DNA of 64,000 bases. Source: Sipunculus nudus (taxonomy: Eukaryota; Annelida; Sipuncula; Golfingiida; Sipunculidae). A program made the translations under genes and the position numbers. The notes below the pieces were generated by a model. The model was not told the DNA's origin and searched no databases. It worked only from the letters and a program-made list of their open reading frames with translations. The stretch is from the NCBI GenBank assembly GCA_026874595.1, contig CM049311.1, positions 18,375,676 to 18,439,675 of the forward strand. Reading direction: 5' to 3'. Position 1 is the first letter of the stretch, and each line of letters starts with the position of its first letter. Shown one piece after another: positions 42,568 through 53,242 of the stretch.

Positions 42568-43219
42568 CGGGTATTTCTTATATTGCCGGGACAAGTGTTT
42601 CTCGCCAGGACAAGATCGCTAGAACTGGTTGTTTTAACACAAGAGCAAAATGCTCGGGTCGTCAACAACCCGCTTGTGTGTTGCTATGTTATTTAAATTA
42701 TTTAAGCTTCATTAACTTAATGACTAACACCTGCCAGTGTGCAGAGTGGCGGAAACCTCGGACCAGAAGTCCGTTCAGCCGTCATTCTGCCATAGGACTT
42801 GGTCGACACCACTCGTGTCACTTTACATTGTTTTTTTTTTCTTCATCAGGTGAGAAATTGTTTCCTACAGTTGCCTTGTTAGTATCAGTCATTTATTTCC
42901 TTTTCTAACTCGCAAAGTCATATTTTAGTGTTTAGTAAAATAGTACATAATGCGTTCAGTGATTTGTAAAATAGTACATATGTACATAATGCCTTCATTG
43001 GAAGGTTTAAGGTTTAAACTGTTTTCTGTGTTTCTGTATGTAATATACAGACTCTTCCATAGGACTTGGTCGACACCACTCGTGTAACTTTACATTGGTC
43101 TTTTCTTCATCAGGGTCATTAAAAGGATGTATCACCACATGGTTCGTTACTAGTTCGGAGAGTGGCGTTTAAATACCACAGCATCGGTCTGCGCTCCGCA
43201 CAGGGGCTGGACCGTTACA
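42563..43219 (+). repeat. 5' LTR
   Basis: It begins TGTAACGGGTATTTC and ends CTGGACCGTTACA, with an 8-bp terminal inverted repeat. It contains an internal direct repeat of about 55 bp (CCATAGGACTTGGTCGACAC... to ...TTCATCAGG) at about 42790 and 43057, also present in the 3' LTR. The promoter and polyadenylation signals of the element should be in here; I could not place them. Confidence 0.93.
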
Positions 43220-44214
43220 AATAGTAGCAGAGCTTGGTTCGCGCCATCTACCGTTTCCAAACGGCCTAGATTCTTCGGTATACTTGGATTATCCAAGTAT
43301 ACTTATTCCGTGAAGTGGAGGGTACCGCCACAAGCAGCTACGCTATCGCTGTCTTTTCACGTTTCTTTGGAGCTCCAGTGAATAGACATGTCTTTTTGTT
43401 TCGTGCATGATTTGCATGGTTCGTTGGCCATAGCATGGATTAACTCCGCTGCATGGATTTTTGCTTCAACACAGCGCTGATTATGTGTTTAAGTTCAAAT
43501 CAGTGACTTGGACTTGCGTCGAATAAAGTGAGTTTTGTGATTTTGGTGCGCACAGTTACGAGAGACTCTTTTAAGGCGCCATAGGAGCTCTCGCTCAATT
43601 CAACAGGATCGTGACGTCGCATCTTTGCCGGATTTTGTCGACAGGTGGCACTCACGTCATGACACTTCCGACAGGTATCACTTTTGTTAACATTTATTCC
43701 CCGCTATAGACCTCGGTCTTTATGAACTCATTCCTGCATTTGATATGAACTATTATGCATGAACTTTGCGCATGCGCTATGAACTTTGCTTGCATCACAT
43801 TGATTTGCTTGTTCTTGTACATGTAATGTATTGCTTTTTGTAATTTTGTAATTTTCCCTTGTGTGACGGTGATACATGGCGCATTGTACTTTGTGCATGA
43901 TCAGGTTGAAAACAACATGTAAAGGGTATAACTTATGTTTTTGAAAGGGAGATTAATATTTTTCTTTTCTCTCTTTCGTGATCGAGGTCATTACTTTGAA
44001 ATTTCCTGCATTCAGTGGGGTTTAAGGATTTATAATTTTTGCCTTTCATTAGTCTTTTGCATTTCCTTGCTGTTAGTACTTTACATTGTCTTGTGCTCAG
44101 ATCGTTTCTGGCTTTAGTAAGACGAACATAGATAGTTGACAATACTTACGTAAGCATTAACTAGCAATATAGCATAAGAATAAGATATATTTCGATATCA
44201 ATCTTGCCTCAAAA
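43220..44214 (+). other. Retroelement leader
   Basis: About 1 kb between the 5' LTR and gag with no coding signal. The primer-binding site should follow the LTR immediately (AATAGTAGCAGAGCTTGG); I could not match it to a tRNA from memory. The length is unusual for a simple leader and may hold packaging signals or an insertion. Confidence 0.5.
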
Positions 44215-44604
44215 ATGGCAGATATCGCGTGTGTTGTCTATGTTCCAGGTGTCCCAATTGATGCTACACATGAACATGTGATGCATCATTTCTCGTCCGT
44301 GGGCGAAGTGAAACAGCTCTTACTTGTAAGAGAGGCTCACTCCGGTCATAACACTGGTAGGGGGTATGTTGAATTTGAGAAAGCGAGTTGTGCCACCATA
44401 GCTGTTGAGAAATTGACAGGTAGCCATATAGCAGGTAACAGTGGATATAAACTTTCAGTAGAATTAGCGGAATCGGCTGATGTGCCTGAAATTAACCAGC
44501 TTTCTGCTTTGGCTTACATAGAAAATCTCCGAAAATTGTCCACTTCCGTTCATACGGAAGATAATCAGCTGATTCAACAGTTAGTCAACAAACAGTCCTT
44601 TTAA
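44215..44604 (+). CDS. Retroelement gag N-terminal part: RRM-like domain
   Basis: 129 residues. An RNA-recognition-motif fold is suggested by an RNP2-like strand (CVVYVPGVP, residues 6-14), a helix, a beta segment EVKQLLLV, and an RNP1-like strand (GRGYVEFEK, about residues 45-53), followed by ATIAVEKLTGSHIAG and KLSVEL. Established knowledge: vertebrate PNMA proteins, which derive from Ty3/Gypsy gag, also carry an N-terminal RRM-like domain. The ATG follows an upstream stop. The frame ends in TAA before the capsid part, which is in another frame, so the gag was either split by mutation or naturally overlapping. Confidence 0.75.
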   Translation: MADIACVVYVPGVPIDATHEHVMHHFSSVGEVKQLLLVREAHSGHNTGRGYVEFEKASCATIAVEKLTGSHIAGNSGYKLSVELAESADVPEINQLSALAYIENLRKLSTSVHTEDNQLIQQLVNKQSF

Positions 44605-44657
44605 TCTGACGATCAGGTGAATCACATGATAAAAAGAGTTAAAGAACAAACGAGGAG

Positions 44658-45428
44658 ATGCTATTTGGGTTCCTACAGAAACTACCAATTATGCTAACAC
44701 CAAGGTTACCTACTTTCTCAGGGGGCCCTGATAAAACGGGAAATTATGAACAATGGGTTTCTTGCCTCCGAACTTTGATCAACGGGCTTACACCCCCAGA
44801 TTCCCAAATAATGGCCGCAATCCATCAGTCCGTCAGGGGAACAGCAGGGAGTGTTTTGTTGTCTATGCCTGAATATTCCAACCCTTCAGATGTCCTTGAT
44901 AAATTTAATCGCTTTTTTGGTAATGTTTTAATTTTAGACTTACTGAAACAGCAGTTTCATGCTAGTCGTCAGGAAAGCAAAGAGGACATAGTTTCTTGGA
45001 GTTGCAGACTCCACAACATGCTGGATCTTATTAACAAGAAACAACCTATGTCCAAGTTAGAAAATAACCAACAGTTAAGGTCTAAATTTTGGAATGGTCT
45101 GTATTCAAAAGAAATCCAAGCGGGCACTAGGCACCGCTATGATTTTGATGAAGATTTTGACGAGCTGTTTGCAGGATGCCGTACATTAGAATTGCAGATG
45201 CAGAAACCACAAAAAGGGGTAGCATCATCGATGCAGCTATACGGTGAGTCCGAACAATCTGAGCGTCCCATTTTGGAAAAATTTGTACAGAGATCGGATG
45301 CTCTCGAAGACTATCCAAAATTGAACAGTCCCATTTCTACACAAACACGGGCTTCTCGTCTGGTCAAATCAAATGTGACACAAACACACGCCTCTCTAGT
45401 TACAGGTCACACAGATCAGGTATACTGA
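44658..45428 (+). CDS. Retroelement gag: PNMA/Ty3-like capsid region
   Basis: 256 residues. The capsid-like core runs from PRLPTFSGGPDKTGNYEQWV through SVRGTAGSVLL, NPSDVLDKFNRFFGNVLILD and LLKQQFHASRQESKEDIVSW to LRSKFWNGL. This matches the layout of PNMA/Ty3 capsids (FSG...W...LRGPA...L...FG......F...Q...E....Y..RL). The frame closes at a TGA (45426-45428) placed where the first Cys of the zinc knuckle is expected. Confidence 0.78.
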   Translation: MLFGFLQKLPIMLTPRLPTFSGGPDKTGNYEQWVSCLRTLINGLTPPDSQIMAAIHQSVRGTAGSVLLSMPEYSNPSDVLDKFNRFFGNVLILDLLKQQFHASRQESKEDIVSWSCRLHNMLDLINKKQPMSKLENNQQLRSKFWNGLYSKEIQAGTRHRYDFDEDFDELFAGCRTLELQMQKPQKGVASSMQLYGESEQSERPILEKFVQRSDALEDYPKLNSPISTQTRASRLVKSNVTQTHASLVTGHTDQVY

Positions 45429-45468
45429 ACACGCTGTAAGAGATCAACCCATAAAATAGATACATGTC
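45426..45468 (+). pseudogene. Damaged CCHC zinc knuckle of gag
   Basis: Downstream of the TGA the same frame reads TRCKRSTHKIDTC. This fits CX2CX4HX4C if the TGA occupies the first Cys position. CCHC knuckles bind genomic RNA during packaging. The stop both ends gag and removes the finger. Confidence 0.6.
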
Positions 45469-45547
45469 ATGCAAAGAGAGACAAATATGGCAATTGGCTA
45501 AAAACTGAAAGCACCCGGTGTTCGTGCAGGGGAGAACACCGGTTCAT

Positions 45548-45870
45548 ATTCTAACCCCATACCAACAACACCTGTTTCGGTACCAGTTGTAGCCAATACA
45601 AACATTGTAGACTTAATTGCTGATAAAGTGTCTTGTAAAGCCTTACTTGATACTGGATCACAAGTGTGTACCGTTGCAGAATGGTTTTTCAAAGAACATC
45701 TCTCATTAGATGATTTAACTTCTGTAGAACAACTGATTGATTTACGTCAAGTTTCAGGAGAACAAGTCGAATATATTGGCATTGTACCAGTCGACATTTC
45801 ATTTTCTGAAATTTTACATGACCAAATATTTTTCGGTCCCGGTACTTGTCATGAAAGACACTCAGTTTAA
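45548..45870 (+). pseudogene. Retroelement aspartic protease
   Basis: The frame reads VSCKALLDTGSQVCTVAEWF, with the retropepsin active site DTGS preceded by hydrophobic residues, then EQVEYIGIVPVDISF. The domain ends at a TAA (45868-45870), at about the size expected for half of the homodimer. The upstream junction to gag is broken by a stop near 45559. Confidence 0.8.
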
Positions 45871-46480
45871 CCATGAAGTTCCCATTTTAATTGGCACCAA
45901 TATTCTAAATTAATACAGACAGACCCTACAACAACGGGTCGGAACTGGCTTCATACAGAAAAAACACAGTTCCACACCATGGAAAATCGCTTTCCAGTGT
46001 CTCCATACCAAGGAAAAGAAAGCCTTTGATAACATAAATTGTCTTTATTCAACCAAACAGTTAATGTTCCGCCGCACAGTACAATCACGGTCAATGGGAT
46101 GTGTAGAGCGCCTACTCTAGGAAATATTCTGGTTGTAACAGACCCTAATATGTTGCACTCATTGCCTGCTGGATTAGTATAACATTCATCACTACATGAG
46201 ATTGATTTTTCCAGAGGTACTAAACATTGCATCCCAGTAACAATACAAAACTTTTTCGGTCATAATGTGTGTATTCCTAATAAATCTGTACTATGCAGTT
46301 TACAGAAAGCCTTCATTGTAGCACCAATCGCAACACTGCCACCTAGCCAGACAGATTCCATACTTAATCTAGAGTTGGACAAAACTTAACCGAATCAGAA
46401 ACTAAACAATTACACCACTATTAGAGAAGTGGAAACACGTTTTCTCCAAAAATGACACCGATATATGACGCACTGACATC
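45871..46480 (+). other. Disrupted spacer between protease and reverse transcriptase
   Basis: No frame stays open. In intact elements this part carries the end of the protease and the lead into RT; here several indels and stops have accumulated. Confidence 0.5.
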
Positions 46481-47267
46481 TAAGGCATAATATCGTTTTA
46501 ACCAATTCAGAACCTTTTCGGAAACGGTATCGCCGGATACCACCTCAACACTACCAAGAGGTGAAAGAGCATTTATGGGATATGTTGGATGCAAAAGTAA
46601 TCAATGAAAGTAAGTCTCCATTTTCATCCCCTGTAGTCTTAATTAGTAAAGGTGACGGTTCACTTAGATTCTGTGTAGATTACATCTCTTAACAGTAGTA
46701 CCATCAGAGATGCACATGCTCTCCCTAGAATTGATGACACCCTTGATTCTTTAAATGGTGCCAAGTACTTTACTTCACTTGATTTAAAATCTGGGTATTG
46801 GAAAGTGGAAGTGGCTGATCAGGATAAACATAAAACGGCTTTTACTGTTGGCCCTTTAGGCTTTTACGAATGGGAAACCATGCCAATCGGTTTAGTAAAT
46901 GCCCCAGATACGTTCCAACGCTTAATGCAAATGGGCGACTTGCATCTTAAAGAATGTCTACTCTATCTCGATGATGTCATAGTATTCTCAAAGATCTTTC
47001 CAGAACACATTGAAAGACTCGATTCTGTTTTCAAACGCCTTGCCAACGCCGGCCTAAAGTTAAAACCTACTAAGTGCTGTTTCCTTCAAGATAACATAAA
47101 GTATCTAGGTCATATTGTGTGCAAAGAGGGCGTAGCCATCGATCCCGATAAGATTGAAGCTCTAAGGCTATGGCCAACCCCAACTTGTGTACAAGACGTC
47201 CGTAGATTTCTGAGCTTCGCCGGCTTTTATCGCCGATTCGTCCCTGATTTTGCCAGAATAGATCGGC
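46480..47267 (+). pseudogene. Retroelement reverse transcriptase
   Basis: Finger and palm blocks: [40 protein letters not shown], a frameshift at about 46684, LDLKSGYWKVEVADQDKHKT (motif A), GLVNAPDTFQRLM (motif B), CLLYLDDVIVFSK (motif C, YLDD, catalytic pair) and IKYLGHIVCKEGVAIDPDKI, then RRFLSFAGFYRRFVPDFARI. All three catalytic Asp are present, but the frameshift kills the enzyme. The domain runs to IDRPL and there joins the next segment abruptly. Confidence 0.93.
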
Positions 47268-47420
47268 CCCTGCGCTGGGTAGCAGAATTGGCTAACTTTG
47301 ATTTCAATATCCAATACCGTTCAGGAAAACATACACATTGACGCCGATGCATTATCGAGGCTTCCCCGTGAATTACAAGATCAAGAACGCGGCGAACAGA
47401 ACCTCCCAAACGATGTAGTT
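47268..47420 (+). pseudogene. RNase H remnant and junction of an internal deletion
   Basis: After DRPL the sequence goes directly to RWVAELANFDFNIQYRSGKH and DADALSRLP. That block is normally the far C-terminal end of RNase H, more than 100 residues later. Most of RNase H, including its catalytic residues, is absent. The element is therefore an internal deletion derivative. Confidence 0.85.
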
Positions 47421-47764
47421 AAAGCTATATGCGAAGTAGGTATGGTTGCCCCTAACATTTTGCCAAGTTTGGGTCCAAATCCTAATTCCTCTGTGATAAT
47501 GGCTTTAAACCACACTTCACTGTTTACACATAAATATGACATAGAAGCTGAACAGTTCAATGATCCAGTCCTTAAACCATTCATTCTCCATCTCCGAGAC
47601 GATGTTGAACTCCGTCGGGAGAACTTGACTGCTGATCAGCGCCTTGTGTACAGGAAAATTAAAAAACTCTGGTTCTGAAGAATAGAATTCTCTATCGTAA
47701 GCAGGGTATAAAAGGTGAAGAACTATTTCAATTTGCAATACCCTCTAAATTCAAACCAGTCGCG
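47421..47764 (+). pseudogene. Linker between RNase H remnant and integrase
   Basis: The frame from 47298 stays open to 47678 (VGMVAPNILPSLGPNPNSSV, DDVELRRENLTADQRLVYRK), then shifts. This is the usual connector before the integrase zinc-binding domain. Confidence 0.6.
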
Positions 47765-48817
47765 ATGTCAGGAATACATGATAAAATAGGCCACCTAGGA
47801 CGTAATCGCAGTATCCAGCTGGCACAGGACAGGTTCCTTTGGCCCACTATGACTTGTGAAATACAGTCATATATAAAGACCTGTCCCCGATGTGTCAGAC
47901 GGAAAGCTCAGCCTGCAGTAGCCTCCTTAGTTAGTATGACATCGTCCGAGCCTATGGGACTGCAATGCATAGACTGTTTAAGTTTAGAGCCTTCTAAAGG
48001 GGGCATAGAAAATATCTTGGTGATGACAGACCATTACACCCGATATGCTCAAGCCGTCCCATGTAAAACTACCAAAGCCAAACCAACCGCCAAGATTCTA
48101 TTTAACACGTTCGTTAATCATTATGGCTTCCCCTTATAAATCCATAGCGATCAAGGGTGCCAGTTTTAATCAGCTATCATAAAAGAATTATGCCAACTTG
48201 CAGGGATTCAGAAAAGCCACACAACGCCGTACCATCCTCTAGGAAACACTGTTGAACGGTTTAATTGAACCCTGTTAAACATGTTGGGAACCCTTGAATC
48301 CGAACAAAAGAAAGATTGGAAATCATATGTAGAACCGTTAACTCATGCGTACAATTACACAAGGAACGAGGGTACTCTCCTTTTTTTCTTGATGTTTGGG
48401 CGACACCCCAGACTCCCAGTCGATTTGATCCTTGGAGTGGATAATTAAACTCAAGGGAAGACGTATAAAACTGTTTCAAATCTCCAAAAAGAGTTAAAAT
48501 TTGCATATGACACAGCTGAACGAGCTTCAGAAGCATACAAACAACGTCACAAGAAACTCTATGATCGCCATTGTCGCGGAACTATTTTAGCCGTTGACGA
48601 TAAAGTGCTCGTCCGTAATCTTGGACTCATTGGTCGAAATAAACTGGCAGATAAATGAGGTAAAGAAGTGTATGTGGTGAGCGAACAACCCAAAGCAGGG
48701 ATTCTTATATATGTTGTTTCTCCGTTGAACGATGTTAAACGCCGTAGAACTGTACACCGCAATTTACTTTTACGTATAGATTATCTTCCTTTCATATCTC
48801 CTCCCTCTCCAGTGTAA
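47765..48817 (+). pseudogene. Retroelement integrase
   Basis: The HHCC zinc-binding domain reads HDKIGHLGRNRSIQLAQDRF and TCPRCVRRK. The catalytic core has CIDCLSLEPSKGG (first Asp), IHSDQG (second Asp) and NTVERFN (Glu). The C-terminal part has AVDDKVLVRN, a GPY/F-type region. In-frame stops lie at 48137-48139 (just before the second Asp), about 48164, about 48265, and further on. All three acidic residues are kept, but the protein cannot be made. Confidence 0.9.
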
Positions 48818-49411
48818 GAAAAAACGTGTTACATCTGCCTTTGATACCAGTGACTCCTCCGACAGTGACGTGACGAACGACTCATTTGATGACCAACCAC
48901 AGCTTGTTATTAAAGTTTCTGACAGAAACCAGTATAATCTAAGGAATTCCGATGTTCCTCAGCAGGTTACACCTCAACATGTTCGCAAATGAAAAATGTA
49001 TGACCAGCTGATAACATTCAAGAGTGTCTATCTCCAGACGAAATATTAGGTGATAATGTACTACCTGACATTCAAGAATGTCTATCTCCCAAAGAAGAGA
49101 TATTAGATGATAATATGATACCAATACCACTGAGCCCCGATGAAGAGGAATTCCCATTTATATATCAGAAAATACCTCTGTTCATTCCCAAACGTCATCC
49201 GACCAGAATGTTCCAGTTATTCCACTGGATCCGGTGATATCGGATGAAGAAACCAATGAACCGATGTCCACTTTAAATGTTTCTGATCTCGGCTTATATC
49301 AATCTGCACCACCTGTAAATAATGCACTTTTGGCCCATCCGAGGCGACAACGGCAATTACCCGCTAAATTACGTTCGGGTGATTACATTGTAGAATTTAA
49401 GAATAGGTAAT
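48818..49411 (+). pseudogene. Retroelement pol C-terminal extension
   Basis: A Ser/Asp-rich segment (DTSDSSDSDVTNDSFDDQPQ) and later PRRQRQLPAKLRSGDYIVEF before TAA near 49411. The basic end resembles the tail of Ty3/Gypsy pol. There are several stops between. No envelope gene is seen between here and the 3' LTR. Confidence 0.65.
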
Positions 49412-49566
49412 ACAATGTCCAACAAAAAATGATCAGTCCTCAATAAGTAAAACCTACTAAAAGAAGCTTCCATAGTAATATATAATATGTTGGTAAAAAC
49501 CATCGTGATATTCAAACATACCATCATAAATATATATCGTGGTATAAAATTTGCGGGACGCCAATC

Positions 49567-49581
49567 AGAAACCGGGGAGGG
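49567..49581 (+). promoter_or_regulatory. Polypurine tract
   Basis: GAAACCGGGGAGGG lies directly upstream of the 3' LTR, where plus-strand DNA synthesis is primed. Confidence 0.75.
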
Positions 49582-50263
49582 TGTAATGGGTATTTATTTC
49601 TTATATCGCCAGGACAAGTGTTTCTCACCAGGAAAAGACCGCCAGAACTGGTTGTTTTAACACAAGACCAAAATGCTCGGGTCGACAACAACCCGCTTGT
49701 GTGTTGCTATGTTTTTTAGATTATTTAAGCTTCATTAACACAATGACTAACACCTGACAGTGTGCAGAGTGGCGGAAACCTCGGACCAGAAGTCCGTTCA
49801 GCCATCACTCTGCCATAGGACTTGGTCGACACCACTCGTGTCACTTTACATTGGTCTTTCCTTCATCAGGTGAGAAATTGTTTCTTACAGTTGCCTTGTT
49901 AATATCAGTAATTTATTTCCTTTTCTAACTCGCAAAGTCATATTTTACTGTTTAGTAAAATAGTACATAATGCTTTCAGTGTTTTGTAAAATAATACATA
50001 TGTACTTAATGCCTTCATTGGAAGGTTTAAGGTTTAAACTGTTTTCTGTGTTTCGCTTGTATGTATATATGTAATATGTAATATATAGACTCCTCCATAG
50101 GACTTGGTCGACCCCACTGGTGTAACTTTACATTGGTCTTTTCTTCATCAGGGTCATTAAAAGGATGTATCACTACATGTCCTTGGTTCGTTTCTGGTTC
50201 GGAGAGTGGCGTTGAAATACCACAACATCGGTCTACGCTCCGCACCGGGGCTGGACCGTTACA
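49582..50263 (+). repeat. 3' LTR
   Basis: It begins TGTAATGGGTATTTATTTC and ends CTGGACCGTTACA. It aligns with the 5' LTR along its length, with small indels (a 4-bp insertion near the start, extra ATGTATATATGTAATATG-like bases later). Confidence 0.93.
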
Positions 50264-51655
50264 TATATATACAGTCAAACCTCTACACTGTGGGCACTCA
50301 TGGGACTGGGCCAAACTGCCCACTTTATAGAGGTGACCACTTTATGGGGGTTATAGCTGCGACTTTCAGTGTGCCACGTACCTACTCTTTTTAAATATGG
50401 AATAATAAGTAAAAATTTTTAATTGTTTATATATATATATATATATAGTATTAAACACGTTAGAGCATTTTGTAACTACTCTGAGTTTCACGCATAAGGA
50501 GAAGATTGTCCTTAGACTCGTGTAAACCATGCACATGTATGCATCCAGATATTATCTACATGTTTAATGAAGTGATAATTTATTTTACTTTTTAACAAAG
50601 TTACACTTGTTACCTCTTTGTTACAGTTACATTATCTCACAATACAATAAATATTTGTATCATTCACAGCCTTATTAAATTATGAATTATTTTTTTCTAA
50701 ACATTTCCCACACTTTTTCAATAAAATGTACATAACTGGTGTAAACACATATTATCATTGATTATTTTTTATCATAAAGACTGTTTTCTATTTATCACGC
50801 ACGGCTGTCATAATGTCACACATTATAAAATATATTATTATAAGTACCAGACACTTTCTTATGTTCATGTGTGACTCTTAGTGCAATTTAATAAATGTAA
50901 AAGTTGTTTTATCTCTTTTTTAAGGGTATCTGCGGCCATAGAATGCAATATTATTGATTTTTTTCTTATAATCAAAACCGATGTGATCACTCAATGTATT
51001 AAGATTTATAGTTATGACAGCCATAATTAATTTTTAGTACTTAAATTGCAATCACTCTTGACAATATTTAATATCATGATATAATAATTAATATATTAAT
51101 ATTGCCAGCAACCATACCGACGACAGCTAGGGGAGAAATGAACAGAGACAATTCTGTGAAAAATAGGCATAAAACTATTTATAGCCGATATTTACACGTA
51201 TTCATTTTATTAAAGAACAGCTCAATTGTATAAAATTGTAGGCCTACATTTAATTGTATTTCGGTAGTTTCTTGGTTATTTTCGGGAATTATGTCATGTG
51301 AATAATCAGAATATCTAGCTCAGGTTGACGACCAAAATTTGAGCTCTCACTTTGTTAAATCTGTTTCTAATATAGTCTCTCCAGCAAAAGCCGAGTGCCG
51401 CTACTGCTTTGCTATATGCACCAGCTCATCTGGGACGCCCATTTTAAATCTTGTAAAGCGGAAGTCTCGTTTGGCATGCGCAAGGAATCCCCCTAGCATC
51501 CGGAGGTGAATCATAGATGGATATCCTCCTTGCACATACCCGGCAGACCCCAATAAAGATAAGTTAACAACACTTCGCTGAAACTGACTCCTCTGTGGGA
51601 AAACGGCAGAAGACCAGTAATATCATACAATTATTGACTAAAGTAAGAATAGCTG
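50264..51655. other. Intergenic sequence with a MITE end and AT-rich DNA
   Basis: 50268-50350 (CAGTCAAACCTCTACACTG, GGGACTGGGCC, CACTTTATAGAGGTGACCAC) belongs to the same family as 27364 and 29706, with internally inverted words. After that comes AT-rich sequence with no coding signal, and an AT run at about 50429-50447. Confidence 0.5.
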
Positions 51656-52560
51656 ATAGCTTATTCTGCAGATCATGTGAAAATCACTTCGGTCAATAGA
51701 TAAGATATTTACAGAATTCAAGTCAAAACCCGAAGAAACGCAGAAACGTGTACAAGTTAAAAGATATGCAAAATTACAAAGAAGCACACCAACCATGCAA
51801 CAAGCTCCCTTAGAATTGTTGAGGGGGTCAAATTACCTGTAGCAGTACAAATAGCAATAAAGAAAGAAAACATTGCACAACTAAATCCCAAAATGGGAAA
51901 CCGCTGTCTGAAATTGTTTTACCTGGTGATGGTTCACAACAAACTAAAAACATAAATAATGCTGAAAATGCTGCCTTAACAAAATGTACTGTTAACTCGT
52001 GATGGCTCAAAAATCGTACCACCTCCTTGTGCATATGACCATGAATACAGTAAAAGCCCTGTCACGAAACCTGAAAATTTAGTGAAACAGCAATGAAACT
52101 TGCAAAAATAATTAGGGAAGCAGTTCAAGACACAAAAACTATTACACTTACTGAAAGAGAAAGGTGGACACTCATTGAATCCATTCAGACTTCGAATGTG
52201 AACATTATAGAGCAAGCTATAATGATTTGCACTAAACAAAGTAAAGGAAAAGAGTCTGATTTGGGGGAGGAAAATGACTGCACTTAAGAAACATTACTCA
52301 ACAGCAAACATTTGCAAACCCCTGAGAAAATCCGATTAGAAGAATGCTACATGTGACACTTTGACACAATTCAATTGAACAACACCAGTGAAGAGATGAA
52401 CAAATTTCCATTAATGTGTGGACTTATACTTTGTCTGATGCTAAAAGGTACAAACAATTGTGAAGCAACTAAATTAGATCAGATTATACCAAGACTGGGC
52501 ATGGTTAATGCCATTATGACGAGTCCAGGAACACAACTTTAAATGGCGTACAGAAAATGA
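51656..52560 (+). pseudogene. Decayed open frame of unknown family
   Basis: With a few stops removed, the plus strand reads with protein-like composition. One open piece, 52093-52287, includes REAVQDTKTITLTERERWTL and SIQTSNVNIIEQAIMICTKQ. Upstream are VYKLKDMQNYKEAH and SEIVLPGDGSQQTKNINN; downstream EEMNKFPLMCGLILCLMLKG. I do not recognise the family. It is probably part of a transposon or a processed gene copy. Confidence 0.4.
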
Positions 52561-52874
52561 CGTCACCAGTGTTGACGGATAGTCTTTCAGAAGTCAAGGT
52601 AATACAAATTCTACCACAAAGTAAGTAAGTGACTAGTTGTTTCTCAACTGGAAATGGTCTTTAAGTTTTTGTTTAATGATCCATAGATATAAGGGGTGTT
52701 AACTAATGTCTAATTTTTTTATAAACATGTACATTACTGAAGGTAAATTGCAGTGGCGGATCCAGAAATTCAAGAACGGGGTGGGGGTGGGGGGGGGGGG
52801 GGCATGGGCTAATATACTGGGTAGCAGTTTATGGGTGGGTAGCAGTTTATGGGTATAAGGCAATGTATATATGC

Positions 52875-52911
<37 letters not shown>

Positions 52912-53185
52912 CATATAGGCATATTGCCCCGCTTGTCAGGGGTAACCTGGACGGGCTTCTGCCGACGGACAAGAGCTATCATTTGCAACCCACCAACTGG
53001 CACAAAAGACCTTAACGATCGTCAAAAAAACAACAACAATCAGCAATGAAACTTTGCTTAACTATTAACCCAAATTGCATTAAATTTGTATCAACATAAG
53101 TATGTTAATAAAAATGAATCAATTGAGTGCCAAAATAATAAGAATATAGTTATAACACATAGAACAAAGCAAATATAACGCTTAC

Positions 53186-53242
<57 letters not shown>

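Larger units (their letters stand above)
42563..50263 (+). mobile_element. Ty3/Gypsy-type LTR retrotransposon, degraded
   Basis: A 7.7-kb element with direct LTRs of 657 and 682 bp that start TGTAACGG/TGTAATGG and end CCGTTACA. Domain order is RRM-like gag, capsid, zinc knuckle, protease (DTGS), reverse transcriptase (YLDD), integrase (H-H-C-C, D-D-E) and a basic C-terminus. The order PR-RT-IN is that of Ty3/Gypsy (Metaviridae). The coding part is broken by stops and frameshifts and lacks most of RNase H. LTR divergence (about 19 differences in the first 280 bp by eye) shows an old insertion. Confidence 0.95.

Noticed and set aside
43220-43260. Assigned tRNA primer-binding site of the retroelement
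   Set aside because: The bases after the 5' LTR could not be matched to a specific tRNA end without a search.
49412-49566. Envelope gene of the LTR element
   Set aside because: The interval between pol and polypurine tract is too short and has no open frame.
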